A stretch of DNA of 64,000 nucleotides from Spartinivicinus ruber (GCF_011009015.1 NZ_CP048878.1:2083001-2147000); one strand, 5' to 3'. Shown: positions 23,087-32,477, numbered from the stretch's first letter. Notes: generated by a model not told the origin, from the sequence alone. A program made the numbers and translations.

Positions 23087-24659
23087 TAATGGTAGAGTAC
23101 TAATAGTAGATGATGAACGGGCAAATATTCTTATATTAGGAGAAATTTTGTCATCCCACTATGATGTCAGTGTTGCAATAAGTGGTGAGCAAGTATTGAA
23201 GTTATTATTCAGTGAATCCCCAGTTAGAAGTTATCCTGACTTGATTTTACTCGATATTTTGATGCCTGGTATTGATGGTTTTGACACCTGCCAGAAATTA
23301 AAGTCTAACCCACATACAAGAGATATACCCATTATTTTTATTAGTATGTTGGAATCAACAACCCATAAACTTGATGCTTTTACAAAAGGTGCGGTGGACT
23401 ATATCACTAAGCCATTTGAAGCAGAAGAGGTATTAGCCAGGGTAAAAACACACATAACAGTTAGACATCAACTAGTTGAGTTGGCACAAAAAAATAGGGA
23501 GTTAAGTTTTCTTAATGACCAATTATTGGAAGAACAAAATCAGCGTGAGAAGGCAGAAGCTGCTTTTAACCAAGCCAACCATGCCTTATCTACATTGTCA
23601 AAGCAGGAAGCCGAAAAGTGGGGTATTTCAACATTTGTTGGTAAAAGTAAAGCAGTAATGGGCTTACTAACAGAAATACGTCGTTTGCATCATGTAAGCA
23701 AAACTAATGTATTACTATTAGGGGAAAGTGGCACAGGAAAAGAGTTGGTTGCACGAGCGATTCACTTTGGCAGCAATAGGTCTAGTGGCCCTTTTATTGC
23801 GGTGAATTGTTCGGCAATTCCTGAAGAACTGGCTGATGCAACCTTTTTTGGCTCTATTAAGGGTGCTTATACAGGTTCCCAAGGTGATCGAAAAGGTTAT
23901 TTTGAAGCAGCGAATAGCGGTACTTTATTTTTAGATGAGATGGGAGAAATGCCACTACGTTTACAAGCGAAGTTACTTCGTGTGTTGGAGGAAGGAAAAA
24001 TTATACCGGTTGGTGATGTAAAAGAGCGTGATATTGATGTTCGTATCATTGCTGCTACTCATGTGGACTTGCAGCAAGCGATTGCTGATAAAGTTTTCAG
24101 ACAGGATTTATATTTTCGTTTATCTGGTTATTGCTTACAAACACCGCCCTTACGTGAACGTAAAGAGGATATTGAACTATTGGCTAACCATTTTCTTGCT
24201 CAGTTGGTGGATGAAATGGCTTTCACTCCAGTTTCAATAAGCTGTGAGGCGATTAAGGCATTGGAGCAATATGCTTTCCCTGGTAATGTTCGTGAACTTA
24301 GGAATTTTATTGAGTATGCTTTGATTCGCAGTGGAGGCAATGCAATACAGCCATATCATCTACCTTTAAATAATAAATCTATAGCTAACTTAAATTCTGA
24401 TAACTCACGGTGTAAAAACAGGTATGAGTCAAAAGTCAATAGTAAAGAGAATAGTTTACTCTCTATTCATAGTAACCAAAATGCAGAAGCTATTATTTTA
24501 GATTATTTAGCAACTAATAAGCATATCAATAATAACCAATGTCAAAAGCTTTTAAATATCACCCATCAGCGGGCATCTTACTTACTGAAGAAACTAAATA
24601 GAGAAGGACAGTTGATGAGAGTGGGGGAGCGTCGTTGGGCTTATTATACGTTAGTCTGA
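23073..24659 (+). CDS. Response regulator with sigma54-type AAA+ domain and winged-helix-like tail
   Basis: 528 residues. Receiver domain with phospho-acceptor D61 (LLDILMPG); coiled coil about 135-180; AAA+ domain about 187-425 with Walker A GESGTGKE (217-224), Walker B TLFLDEMGEM and the arginine region around DIDVRIIAATH. The sigma54-contact loop reads GAYTGS (264-269) in place of GAFTGA. The C-terminal 70 residues are not a Fis-type helix-turn-helix: they read NAEAIILDYLATNK, QKLLNITHQRASYLLKKL, then GERRWAYYTL, which looks like a winged helix. Start ATG 23073 lies inside the kinase gene (14-nt overlap), so the two are translationally coupled. Confidence 0.9.
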   Translation: MMQNNNGRVLIVDDERANILILGEILSSHYDVSVAISGEQVLKLLFSESPVRSYPDLILLDILMPGIDGFDTCQKLKSNPHTRDIPIIFISMLESTTHKLDAFTKGAVDYITKPFEAEEVLARVKTHITVRHQLVELAQKNRELSFLNDQLLEEQNQREKAEAAFNQANHALSTLSKQEAEKWGISTFVGKSKAVMGLLTEIRRLHHVSKTNVLLLGESGTGKELVARAIHFGSNRSSGPFIAVNCSAIPEELADATFFGSIKGAYTGSQGDRKGYFEAANSGTLFLDEMGEMPLRLQAKLLRVLEEGKIIPVGDVKERDIDVRIIAATHVDLQQAIADKVFRQDLYFRLSGYCLQTPPLRERKEDIELLANHFLAQLVDEMAFTPVSISCEAIKALEQYAFPGNVRELRNFIEYALIRSGGNAIQPYHLPLNNKSIANLNSDNSRCKNRYESKVNSKENSLLSIHSNQNAEAIILDYLATNKHINNNQCQKLLNITHQRASYLLKKLNREGQLMRVGERRWAYYTLV

Positions 24660-24671
24660 TATTGCTATCTA

Positions 24672-25523
24672 TTATTGCCACCAGCTGGTATCAATAGATG
24701 ACATTGCTGGTGGTAACCCAGAATTTTTAAGGTTAAATAGTTTTCTGTCTTGAATGTTTGCTTTTTTTATATAAGTGGAATGATAGGTTAAGAATAACTG
24801 TTTAAATGTACCATCGTTTTTAGCAGCTATTAGACCACGTTGAATGCGGTTTGCTAATGATTTATTGTCCTTTTGTACATAGAAATATATAGGGTGAGGG
24901 TAGTAAAATGCTAAGCTGTTTTCGATGATAATCTCTGGGTAATCTGTTTCTAACAAGTTTTGCCAAATCTCGTCAATACTTCTAGGGAAATAGTCAAATC
25001 GTTTTGCATTTAGCATTCCCATTAAATGATGACTTGCTACTGCTTCTTGTACTTTAATACCATTCTTTTTAAGAATGGTATTATCAGACCAGTGTGTGCC
25101 GAAGCCAGCAGTAAACTGATTTTTAAGCTGGTTAAATGTATTGATGTTAGCAAAAAGCTTGCTATTATCCTTGTGGATGAGAAATAAACGATAGCCTTTT
25201 AGACCGCGGAAAATAGGTTCTTTAATTGCTGTAAATCGTTTTTCTCTTTCTTTACTGAAACCAAAATGAAGAATATCATAATAGCCTTGTTCCAGCATTT
25301 TTACTCGCCTACCTTCTGTGAAGCCATTTATAACGCCTTTTAACTCATAGGGCTCGTCTGGTGTGAGTGTTTTTTCTAATGCTAAAGTTAATAGCTTGAG
25401 TACATATGGATCAATTGCCTGGAGGTGCTTGATGATTAATGGGGAGCGACTCTCTTGAGCAACTACTACTGGTGGTATTGATGAGAAAATTATAATTATT
25501 ATTGAAATTAATCTGCTCAACAT
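24672..25523 (-). CDS. Periplasmic solute-binding-like protein (divergent SBP_bac_3 type)
   Basis: 283 residues with a strong signal peptide (LISIIIIIFSSIPPVVVAQ). It lacks the FPPY opening of the other paralogues; instead the mature protein begins SPLIIKHLQAIDPYVLKLL. Later parts match the fold: MLEQGYYDILHFGFSKEREKRF, YRLFLIHKDNSKL, MGMLNAKRFDYFPRSIDEIW and a C-terminal IQRGLIAAKNDGTFKQLFL. It is convergent with the response-regulator gene, with 12 nt between stop codons. Close linkage to the kinase pair makes it a candidate ligand sensor for it, but that is inference only. Confidence 0.72.
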   Translation of the reverse strand: MLSRLISIIIIIFSSIPPVVVAQESRSPLIIKHLQAIDPYVLKLLTLALEKTLTPDEPYELKGVINGFTEGRRVKMLEQGYYDILHFGFSKEREKRFTAIKEPIFRGLKGYRLFLIHKDNSKLFANINTFNQLKNQFTAGFGTHWSDNTILKKNGIKVQEAVASHHLMGMLNAKRFDYFPRSIDEIWQNLLETDYPEIIIENSLAFYYPHPIYFYVQKDNKSLANRIQRGLIAAKNDGTFKQLFLTYHSTYIKKANIQDRKLFNLKNSGLPPAMSSIDTSWWQ

Positions 25524-25692
25524 TGAACTGAACTATAAGGTGAGTGAAGTTTTTTAAGTATCCATACAATAACATAACCTTTTATCTAAGTTGACTACCT
25601 TTACAATTAACATTAACCGCCAGAATGAAAGGAATCCCCGTCTTGCAGGGTCTTTGTAATGAGTAATGACTATTTTTTATGTAGAGAGATAT

Positions 25693-26559
25693 ATGCTGCA
25701 GGCATTAATTGGAGGCGTTCAAACAGGTCAAACCTATCAAGTTGCTGTAATGCGTACTGCCTTTATTCTTCGAGTAGGTTTAGGTGGCTGGTTGGTTGTT
25801 GAGGCTTTGATTAAATTCTTAGGGCTATTATCACCTTCCCAGTTTGCCGACATGCTTGGTTTTTATTTAGGCGCTGCCGGTTATATTAATCAGTTTTTTC
25901 AATACTTTTTGTTTCAAAGCAGTTGGGGACACTTATTCAGTCCGGCAAGTTTACTGGCGTTGTTAGCGATGGTGGAGCTGGTAGTTGGCTGTAGTTTAAT
26001 AGCAGGGCTGGCTGTTCGGTGGAACGCTATGTTGACGTTTTTTATGTTGGTTTTTTATGTCATAGCTTTGCCTGTGATGACGGTTCCCAATATTCAGCTC
26101 GATGTCGCTGTTTATACGGCACCTGCACCCCTAGTGCAAATTCGTGAAGTGGCAATGGCAATAGCCGCATTTGTTTTATATAAGTTAGCACCAGAAGCGG
26201 GGCGGATAAACGTTGAGACAAACTTGGAGGTTATGCAGAAACATTGGTATAGCTTGTGGGGGCAATTACGTTATGCCCTAATCTTGCCTCTGGTTGTTGC
26301 AGCCCTTTTTGGCGGTTTTGGTCATATTCCAACCCTTGCTGCACCTGCTTTTTTACTGGCAGCCTTAGGTGCTGCATTAACAGTTGATTCTTTAAAAGTA
26401 GTGAAATGGGCTGCCTGGATAGCGGCGATGGTGTTTTTTCACTATGCACTGTTTATGATTGACTGGTCAGATAATTGCCTGAAAAATCTTTATGTGATCA
26501 GGCGGGAGTTTGGATTAGTGTCGATTAGCGTGGCATTGGCACTAATTAAACACCCATAA
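25693..26559 (+). CDS. DoxX/DoxD-like integral membrane protein
   Basis: 288 residues with about seven hydrophobic helices. The N-terminal part has the DoxX pattern: FILRVGLGGWLVVEALIKF, an amphipathic loop, then ASLLALLAMVELVVGCSLIAGLAVRWNA, and FVLYKLAPEAG. The C-terminal half adds further helices, so the protein is about twice the DoxX core. I chose ATG 25693 because GAGAGAT lies just ahead; an in-frame ATG at 25666 has no such site. Family members are linked to quinone or thiosulfate redox chemistry, but no function can be assigned here. A hairpin follows the stop. Confidence 0.65.
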   Translation: MLQALIGGVQTGQTYQVAVMRTAFILRVGLGGWLVVEALIKFLGLLSPSQFADMLGFYLGAAGYINQFFQYFLFQSSWGHLFSPASLLALLAMVELVVGCSLIAGLAVRWNAMLTFFMLVFYVIALPVMTVPNIQLDVAVYTAPAPLVQIREVAMAIAAFVLYKLAPEAGRINVETNLEVMQKHWYSLWGQLRYALILPLVVAALFGGFGHIPTLAAPAFLLAALGAALTVDSLKVVKWAAWIAAMVFFHYALFMIDWSDNCLKNLYVIRREFGLVSISVALALIKHP

Positions 26560-26562
26560 TGA

Positions 26563-26598
26563 GAAGGATAGTTATAGGTGAGTCTTCAACTATCCTTC
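26563..26598 (+). terminator. Hairpin after the DoxX-like gene
   Basis: Perfect 11-bp inverted repeat GAAGGATAGTT (26563-26573) / AACTATCCTTC (26588-26598) directly after the stop codon. Only a short T-run follows, so it may act as a 3'-end stabiliser rather than an efficient terminator. Confidence 0.55.
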
Positions 26599-26659
26599 AT
26601 AAGGGCTTTTAACTAGATTTTTAAAAGTGAGTAATAAAATAACTAGCAAAGCGAATAGA

Positions 26660-26920
26660 CTAAAGCCCTGTATTGCTGAATAACACGACTTTACCGCTAA
26701 CAAATTTAATATCGATCGATTTGCTTCCTGATGACCAAACACATTGTTTTGCAGTCAAAATAGCATCACATTTGGTCGGCTTACCTAAAATTTGTTCGAC
26801 TTCACTGCTTTCCATGCCCAGTTTAATCTTATTGTAATTTTCGCTAGTCACTTTGCTGCAACCTGTTAGCAAGGCAATCAGAGTGGCTAGAATAGAAACG
26901 GTTAAATAACGCATACTCAC
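26660..26920 (-). CDS. Small lipoprotein with SmpA/OmlA (BamE-like) domain
   Basis: 86 residues. Lipoprotein signal LATLIALLTGC gives a lipidated cysteine near residue 21. The mature part (NYNKIKLGMESSEVEQILGKP, ... KSIDIKFVSGKVVLFSNTGL) matches the two-strand/helix SmpA/OmlA fold, with one further Cys pair (KCDAI, KQCVW). BamE itself is a subunit of the outer-membrane beta-barrel assembly machine, but this short single-domain form is more like DUF3862-type relatives. GTG 26920 has AGGAAA at good spacing; ATG 26914 is also in frame. Confidence 0.75.
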   Translation of the reverse strand: MSMRYLTVSILATLIALLTGCSKVTSENYNKIKLGMESSEVEQILGKPTKCDAILTAKQCVWSSGSKSIDIKFVSGKVVLFSNTGL

Positions 26921-27041
26921 TGTTTTCCTATATCAGAAATGATGTGCTGCTATTCTAGCCTGCTGGTTCAAATATTTCACCAGAACACAGTGTTTTTGAT
27001 AACCGGTGAAATAATAGGGCTAACCTATGAGCAAAGGTTTA

Positions 27042-28385
27042 TTAAGCCGTTTGCTGTTTTTGCTCACTACTGGCTGTGAGCTTTGAAAGTGCTACAGCGA
27101 CTAAAAAGCCTGCAATCCCTGGTATTAACCAAGTAAGGCCTTGGCTGGCAAAAGGCAATTGCTGATACACGTTGTAGATTGGCTTAATTGCTTCGATACC
27201 TGCTGCATTTAAACCATCGAACAGGCTCACACAGAAAATAGCCACTAATGTTAGGCCATTCACTAGCCGAGGATTTGCCAAACAATGACTGATAAAACAT
27301 AACAGGATTAACCCAATGGCAACTGGGTAGATAGCAAATAAAGCAGGGATTGCTAAGGCCATCAGCTGGTTAAGACCAACATTGGCTACCAGGGCTGTAG
27401 CGGCAGTACAAATAATCACAAAAGTGCGATAAGACACTTGTGGCCAACATTGATGAAAGTATTCACCACAAGAGGTCATCAAACCAACAGCGGTAGTGAA
27501 GCAAGCTAAGGTTATGGCAATGGCTAAAATCACTTGTCCCCAATGGCCGTATATTTGATTGATATAGATACCAATCATTTGAGCGCCATTGACTTGTTCA
27601 GCGATTAAGCTATGACTAGTGGCACCGAGATAAGACAAACTAAGGTAAACCACAGACAGGCCAATGGCTGCAATAAAGCCAGCTGCCAAGGTGTATTTGG
27701 TTAGCTGCTTGGAATCATTAATACCCCGTTGGCGTAGGCTATTAATGATAACCATACCAAATACCAGCGAAGCTAGGGTATCGAGAGTCAGATAGCCTTT
27801 AGTAAACCCTTCACTAAAGGGTGAGCCTTTAATTTGGGTAGTGGCCTGAAGCTCGCCTTGTGGATAAAAGATGGTGCCAGCAGCAATGAGTACTAAGACA
27901 ATGACTAAGAACGGCGTAATCACCTTTCCAATGGAATCCATTAGCCTGCCAGGGAATAGTGCAATGAGTAGCACTGCTGTGAAATAGATAATGGTGTATA
28001 ACCATAGGAATTGGTTAGTGTCTTCTGTTAACCCTGCCAGTGGTATAACACTCATTTCATAAGCGACAACTGCAGTCCTCGGAGCAGCAAATAAAGGGCC
28101 GATCGACAGATAAATAACCAGACCAATAATAAAGGCGACTATTGTAGGTAAGTTTTTGGTGATGGTGGGTAAGCCACCGTTCACTTTTGCTGTCGCAACA
28201 ATACCTAGTAGTGGTAGCCCGACCCCAGTGAGCAAGAAACCAAACATCACTGGCATTAGTTCCGCACCAGCCTGATAACCTAAGCTAGGAGGTAATATCA
28301 AGTTACCTGCGCCAAGAAATAGGGCAAAGGTCATTAGCCCAATGGCAATAATATCAATGGTTTTAAAACTAGCGTTATGATTCAT
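27042..28385 (-). CDS. brnQ: Branched-chain amino acid:cation symporter BrnQ
   Basis: 447-residue inner-membrane carrier of the LIVCS family, importing Leu/Ile/Val with Na+ or H+. The diagnostic N-terminal block is GLMTFALFLGAGNLILPPSLGYQAG, followed by about twelve hydrophobic segments, including FAAPRTAVVAYEMS and SYLGATS. Start ATG 28385; an in-frame TTG at 28406 would add seven residues without a signal. No linked genes. The 316-bp upstream region to the next gene shows no open frame I trust. Confidence 0.93.
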   Translation of the reverse strand: MNHNASFKTIDIIAIGLMTFALFLGAGNLILPPSLGYQAGAELMPVMFGFLLTGVGLPLLGIVATAKVNGGLPTITKNLPTIVAFIIGLVIYLSIGPLFAAPRTAVVAYEMSVIPLAGLTEDTNQFLWLYTIIYFTAVLLIALFPGRLMDSIGKVITPFLVIVLVLIAAGTIFYPQGELQATTQIKGSPFSEGFTKGYLTLDTLASLVFGMVIINSLRQRGINDSKQLTKYTLAAGFIAAIGLSVVYLSLSYLGATSHSLIAEQVNGAQMIGIYINQIYGHWGQVILAIAITLACFTTAVGLMTSCGEYFHQCWPQVSYRTFVIICTAATALVANVGLNQLMALAIPALFAIYPVAIGLILLCFISHCLANPRLVNGLTLVAIFCVSLFDGLNAAGIEAIKPIYNVYQQLPFASQGLTWLIPGIAGFLVAVALSKLTASSEQKQQTA

Positions 28386-28701
28386 TAATAACCTATCAGC
28401 GTGCAAAAATTTAATAATTCAGCTGTAGGGTAATGGGATGAGGGGTACTGACTGGATAAGTAAGTACCTCTATATATTGGCTCTATTTTTTGATAGATAC
28501 GCCTACTACACCCAATGTGAAGGTTATGTCCTTCGTGTTGGCTATCAATGCTGCATGCTGAAGTCTTTTGGACATGATGGCCAGCCGCATTACCTGCCAA
28601 CTGCTGAAATAAAGAGCGGCATTATAATGAACTGTACGTAGATGAGTAGTAATGTTTCGGTAAATACTTATTAAAGTGAAGATAATAAGAAAGGACTACT
28701 T
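28386..28701. other. Divergent intergenic region, no gene seen
   Basis: 316 bp between brnQ (minus) and the glycosidase (plus). Overlapping short frames on both strands cancel each other and match nothing known. Presumably contains the two divergent promoters. AAGAAAGGACT ahead of 28702 is the glycosidase ribosome site. Confidence 0.5.
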
Positions 28702-30126
28702 ATGACTTACTCTGTAAAGGATTTATTACGGCCTCTTAGTTGGTTGATTTTGTTAGCTACCTTTTTAGTAGTAGCAGGTTGCAAAATCAAACCGGATCAA
28801 CCTCGTTATATCAAAGATCAACACGGACGCTCTTTGGTTTTACATGGCCTGAATACCAGCAGTAGTGCCAAATCAGCCCCTAATCGTTTACCTTGGATTG
28901 AAGAAAAAGACGTAGCAAGGGCTGCTAATGACTGGGGTTTTAATTTTGTTCGGTTTTTAATCTTTTGGGACCGTTTAGAACCTTCTCCAGGTGTTTATGA
29001 CCAGCAATATTTAGCTGAAATAGCAGAAAGAGTACGCTGGTATGCCAAGTATAATATGTATGTACTGCTGGATATGCATCAGGATTTGTATGCTTTACAG
29101 TTTGGTGGTGATGGTGCACCTAAATGGGCAACAGTTACCGATGGCTTACCCGTTACGATTCGCTCCCCTTGGTGGTTAACATATCTAGAGTTGGGTGTTA
29201 CCAGAGCATTTGATAATTTTTGGGATGGCTCAGGCAGCCACAGCTATTTACAGGAACATTATGCCAATGCCTGGCAGCAAGTAGCCAACTATTTTAAAGA
29301 TACCCCCAATGTGATTGGCTATGACTTGATGAATGAGCCTTATGGTGGCAGTTCTGTTTGGCCACTATTTGAACCACTGAAATTAAAGCCTTTTTATGAC
29401 CGGGTTATCAGCCGAATTCGCGCAGTGGATAATGACACTTGGTTGTTTATTGAACCACAGGCATTTGGGGTTAATTTTGGAGTAGCTTCTACTTTAGGCA
29501 CTGTTGAAGATCCTAGAGTGGGAGGTTCTCGTATTGTTTATGCTCCCCATTTTTATCCTGTACTGGTTCATGAAGGGGCTGCTTATAAAGGTAATGTATT
29601 AGCATTTAAATCCTGGCCTAATGCTCGTGTTAAAGAGCTAAATAAAATGAAAGTACCCCTAGTGGTTGGAGAGTTTGGGATTAGTCCCAACCAAGAAGGT
29701 GCCTTACGCTTTATTAATGATGTGACTACCATGGCGGATCACATGGGAGCCAGCTGGGCATTTTGGTCCAATGATCCAGGTTCATGGGCACCGACGGATG
29801 CAGAAGGCAGTGAAACCGTATTAGTAGATGGCTTAGTGAGGGTATATCCCAGAGCAGTAGCTGGACAAATTATTAACTTTTTGTTTGAGCCTAATAAAAA
29901 AGAATTTACTTTAACCTTTAATCACAACCCTCAAATAACTGAGCCGACAGAAATTTATATACCTGCACGTCGTCATTTCCCTAATGGCTGGCAAATTGAA
30001 ACTAAACAGGGTATGAATCAATATATGACGACTGATTGGGATGCAGCCCAAGAAGTACTGAGCGTGTCGTTTGAAAGTTATCAATTACCCAGGCAAATTA
30101 CTTTGAAAATAAAGCCTGTGGGATGA
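28702..30126 (+). CDS. GH5-family glycosidase lipoprotein, endoglycoceramidase-like
   Basis: 474 residues. Lipobox VVAGC puts the lipidated cysteine at C27. The (beta/alpha)8 glycosidase domain shows a conserved series: LVLHGLNTSSSAK, WGFNFVRFLIFWDRLEPSPG, NMYVLLDMHQDLY, GYDLMNEPYGG with acid/base E212, VYAPHFYPV, and VVGEFGIS with nucleophile E324. A C-terminal beta-sandwich (about 390-474) follows. MHQDLY plus NEPYGG is typical of endoglycosylceramidases, which cleave the oligosaccharide from glycosphingolipids; other GH5 activities cannot be excluded. Such a substrate would come from animals or other eukaryotes, fitting a host-associated or scavenging marine bacterium (inference). Confidence 0.82.
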   Translation: MTYSVKDLLRPLSWLILLATFLVVAGCKIKPDQPRYIKDQHGRSLVLHGLNTSSSAKSAPNRLPWIEEKDVARAANDWGFNFVRFLIFWDRLEPSPGVYDQQYLAEIAERVRWYAKYNMYVLLDMHQDLYALQFGGDGAPKWATVTDGLPVTIRSPWWLTYLELGVTRAFDNFWDGSGSHSYLQEHYANAWQQVANYFKDTPNVIGYDLMNEPYGGSSVWPLFEPLKLKPFYDRVISRIRAVDNDTWLFIEPQAFGVNFGVASTLGTVEDPRVGGSRIVYAPHFYPVLVHEGAAYKGNVLAFKSWPNARVKELNKMKVPLVVGEFGISPNQEGALRFINDVTTMADHMGASWAFWSNDPGSWAPTDAEGSETVLVDGLVRVYPRAVAGQIINFLFEPNKKEFTLTFNHNPQITEPTEIYIPARRHFPNGWQIETKQGMNQYMTTDWDAAQEVLSVSFESYQLPRQITLKIKPVG

Positions 30127-30349
30127 GCTTGAGGGTTTGAGCCTGATTGGGTATTTGGCGGAGTAAAATAAATATCTGATCAGATTCTACTAGAATTTGG
30201 GGGTGCACCATATCCGCTAAGTTTTAAGGGCACCTCTCCAAAAATACTTGTTCAGTTTTCGGTTGTCTGTTGATAGCCACTTTGGCTACTGTATAGCTAA
30301 GAGAGTATGACCTCAGTTTAGGGGCTGTATGGACGTTAAGGTTATATAA

Positions 30350-31408
30350 ATGCTAGTGACAGACCAGAAAACAATAAACAACTACTATCAAGCATTACTG
30401 GATAGAGAACCAAGCTATGTGGGCATATTTTATGTGGGGGTGAAAACCACTTCAGTCTTCTGTATTGCAACCTGTCGAGCTCGTAAGCCTAAACTGGAAA
30501 ATGTCGAATTTTTCACCACTTTTAAAGAGGCTTTGGATGCAGGCTACCGGCCTTGCAAAGTGTGTAAGCCAACTGAGAATGCAAATGAGGCCCCAAAGCC
30601 GGTTGAACAAGCAATCAACTTGATGAAGGAAAATCCCAAGGAAAAAATTACTGACTGGCAATTGAGAGAAAATCAAATTAGCCCTGAATTGGTCCGTAGA
30701 TGGTTTAAAAAGAACTATGGAATGACTTTTCATGCTTATCAGCGGATGTACCGAATCAATAATGCTTTTCAAGAACTAAAAGACGGCAAAACAGCCACGG
30801 AAACAGCCTTTGATACAGGGTATGAGTCACTCAGTGGCTTTGGTTATACTTATAAAAAATTTATTGGCAAATCACCCAAAAATAGTGCAGAACATGCCGT
30901 TATTTTAATTAGTCGATTGACGACACCGTTAGGCCCTATGTTTGTTTGTGCCACTGATAAAGGTGTCTGTTTGCTGGAGTTTGTCGATAGGCGGATGTTG
31001 GAAACCGAATTTAAAGATCTACAGCAACGGTTAAAAGCAAAAATTATTGCTGGGGAAAACCAACATATAAAACAGGCTAAAAAAGAAATAGACGAATATT
31101 TTGTTGGTGAACGAACGACTTTTACCGTTAAATTACACTCGCCGGGAACTGATTTTCAGCATGCAGTTTGGGAGTGCTTAAAAGCAATACCCTATGGTCA
31201 AACCTGTTCCTATCAACAGCAAGCAGAAAAAATAAACAGGCCAAAAGCAGTTAGAGCTGTTGCAACCGCTAATGGCTGTAATCGAATAGCAATCATCATC
31301 CCCTGTCATCGCGTTATTGGAAAGGATGGTAAACTGGTGGGCTATGCAGGGGGACTTGAAAGAAAACGTTGGCTGTTGGAGCATGAACGGAAGAATTTGA
31401 ATTTATAA
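30350..31408 (+). CDS. ada: Bifunctional Ada: DNA methylphosphotriester/O6-methylguanine repair and regulator
   Basis: 352 residues, nearly the E. coli length (354). N-terminal zinc domain with C38, C42, C69 and C72 (FCIATCRARK, PCKVC), where C38 takes methyl from phosphotriesters; AraC-type helix-turn-helix about 85-180; C-terminal methyltransferase domain with active C319 in the IPCHRVIG motif. Methylation of C38 would turn it into an activator of its own operon. It is followed after 1 nt by a nucleotidyltransferase-like gene and then a membrane-protein gene, an unusual partner set for ada (alkB would be usual). Confidence 0.95.
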   Translation: MLVTDQKTINNYYQALLDREPSYVGIFYVGVKTTSVFCIATCRARKPKLENVEFFTTFKEALDAGYRPCKVCKPTENANEAPKPVEQAINLMKENPKEKITDWQLRENQISPELVRRWFKKNYGMTFHAYQRMYRINNAFQELKDGKTATETAFDTGYESLSGFGYTYKKFIGKSPKNSAEHAVILISRLTTPLGPMFVCATDKGVCLLEFVDRRMLETEFKDLQQRLKAKIIAGENQHIKQAKKEIDEYFVGERTTFTVKLHSPGTDFQHAVWECLKAIPYGQTCSYQQQAEKINRPKAVRAVATANGCNRIAIIIPCHRVIGKDGKLVGYAGGLERKRWLLEHERKNLNL

Positions 31409-31409
31409 A

Positions 31410-31883
31410 ATGAACAATATTGAATTTCTGTGTCAGGTACATCAATATTTATTAGCAAAAGGTATTGATAATTGGGTTTTTGGAGGCTGGGCTGAGGAAT
31501 TATGCCAATTAAGAGAGCCTGGTTGGCATAGTGATATTGACCTGCTAGTGAGAGACCATTGTTTTACTTGTGTGGATAATTTGCTTGAGTCTGACGATGC
31601 GCTTGTAGATATTCCTGAGAAACGATTTTCTCATAAACGATCTTTTGAATACCATTCTATTAGAGTTGAACTATTTCTTGTTGATCCAGTTACATTAATA
31701 ACCAATTTCTTTGCTGATTGTTATTTATTTCAATGGCCAGTTGATACTTTTCATAATACACTGGGGTTTCCTGGCCTTCGTATCTGTAGTAAAACGGCGT
31801 TACAAGCATACCGTGGGATTCACAAGAAAATTGTTGCCAAGCGCAAGCTAACGTTATTGGAATTTGAAAATGAAAGTCATTGA
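31410..31883 (+). CDS. Nucleotidyltransferase-fold protein (aminoglycoside/lincosamide-type)
   Basis: 157 residues. VFGGWAEELCQ followed by WHSDIDLLVRD matches the GG(W/S)...DxD active site of the NTP-transferase superfamily, in the branch containing aminoglycoside 2''-adenylyltransferases and Lnu-type enzymes. A later acidic residue in RVELFLVDP may complete the metal site. No signal peptide. It starts 1 nt after ada and overlaps the next gene by 14 nt, so it belongs to an ada operon. Substrate unknown; an antibiotic-resistance role should not be assumed. Confidence 0.7.
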   Translation: MNNIEFLCQVHQYLLAKGIDNWVFGGWAEELCQLREPGWHSDIDLLVRDHCFTCVDNLLESDDALVDIPEKRFSHKRSFEYHSIRVELFLVDPVTLITNFFADCYLFQWPVDTFHNTLGFPGLRICSKTALQAYRGIHKKIVAKRKLTLLEFENESH

Positions 31884-32403
31884 AGTCACTGCTTTAGGTC
31901 TGCGATTGGTGGGGCTATTTATGTTAGTCAAGGCACTTGCTGCTATACCAGGCAATTACGTGCAATATCAACAAATGATACTAACAGATTTTAGAGATAG
32001 CGGTGATCAAATTGGGTTTTACTATTTTTTTGTTTCTCCGTTAATCATGTTTATTGCCTCAATATTGATAATTAAATTCCCTGTTTCAATAGCAAAGTTA
32101 TTAGTTCCAAACTCATTTGCTGATTCTCCTACGCTAGAAACTGATGGTAAGCAAATTCAAATAGCTGGGCTAGTATTATTAGGTGTCTATATACTGTCTT
32201 GGTCAGTGCCTGACTTTTTTTACAATTTTTTAGGGCTATTTTACTTTAAACAATTTTCGTCAGGAGATGCTAACGGATTAAGTCAATACTGGGTTGGGTT
32301 GGTAATAACATTGTTGGAAATGTTGATAGGGCTTTATCTGGCGATTGGTGCAAGTGGGATTTATAAATTGATAAGAAAGTTTCGATACCAGGCTCAAGCT
32401 TAA
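31870..32403 (+). CDS. Hypothetical four-helix membrane protein
   Basis: 177 residues with about four hydrophobic segments (LGLRLVGLFMLVKALAAIP, FVSPLIMFIASILIIKF, QIAGLVLLGVYILSWSV, WVGLVITLLEMLIGLYLAIG). ATG 31870 overlaps the upstream nucleotidyltransferase gene by 14 nt; an in-frame TTG lies two codons earlier. I do not recognise a family. A degenerate repeat element begins about 75 nt after the stop. Confidence 0.6.
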   Translation: MKVIEVTALGLRLVGLFMLVKALAAIPGNYVQYQQMILTDFRDSGDQIGFYYFFVSPLIMFIASILIIKFPVSIAKLLVPNSFADSPTLETDGKQIQIAGLVLLGVYILSWSVPDFFYNFLGLFYFKQFSSGDANGLSQYWVGLVITLLEMLIGLYLAIGASGIYKLIRKFRYQAQA

Positions 32404-32477
32404 AAAATCTATAAAAATTTAGGTGAGTATATTTTAATATTTACCTTTAGTGGTGATTCAGAGCTGATAATTGCAAA

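Noticed and set aside
28385-28641. Short frames on both strands between brnQ and the glycosidase
   Set aside because: They overlap each other in opposite directions and have no coding character or ribosome site.
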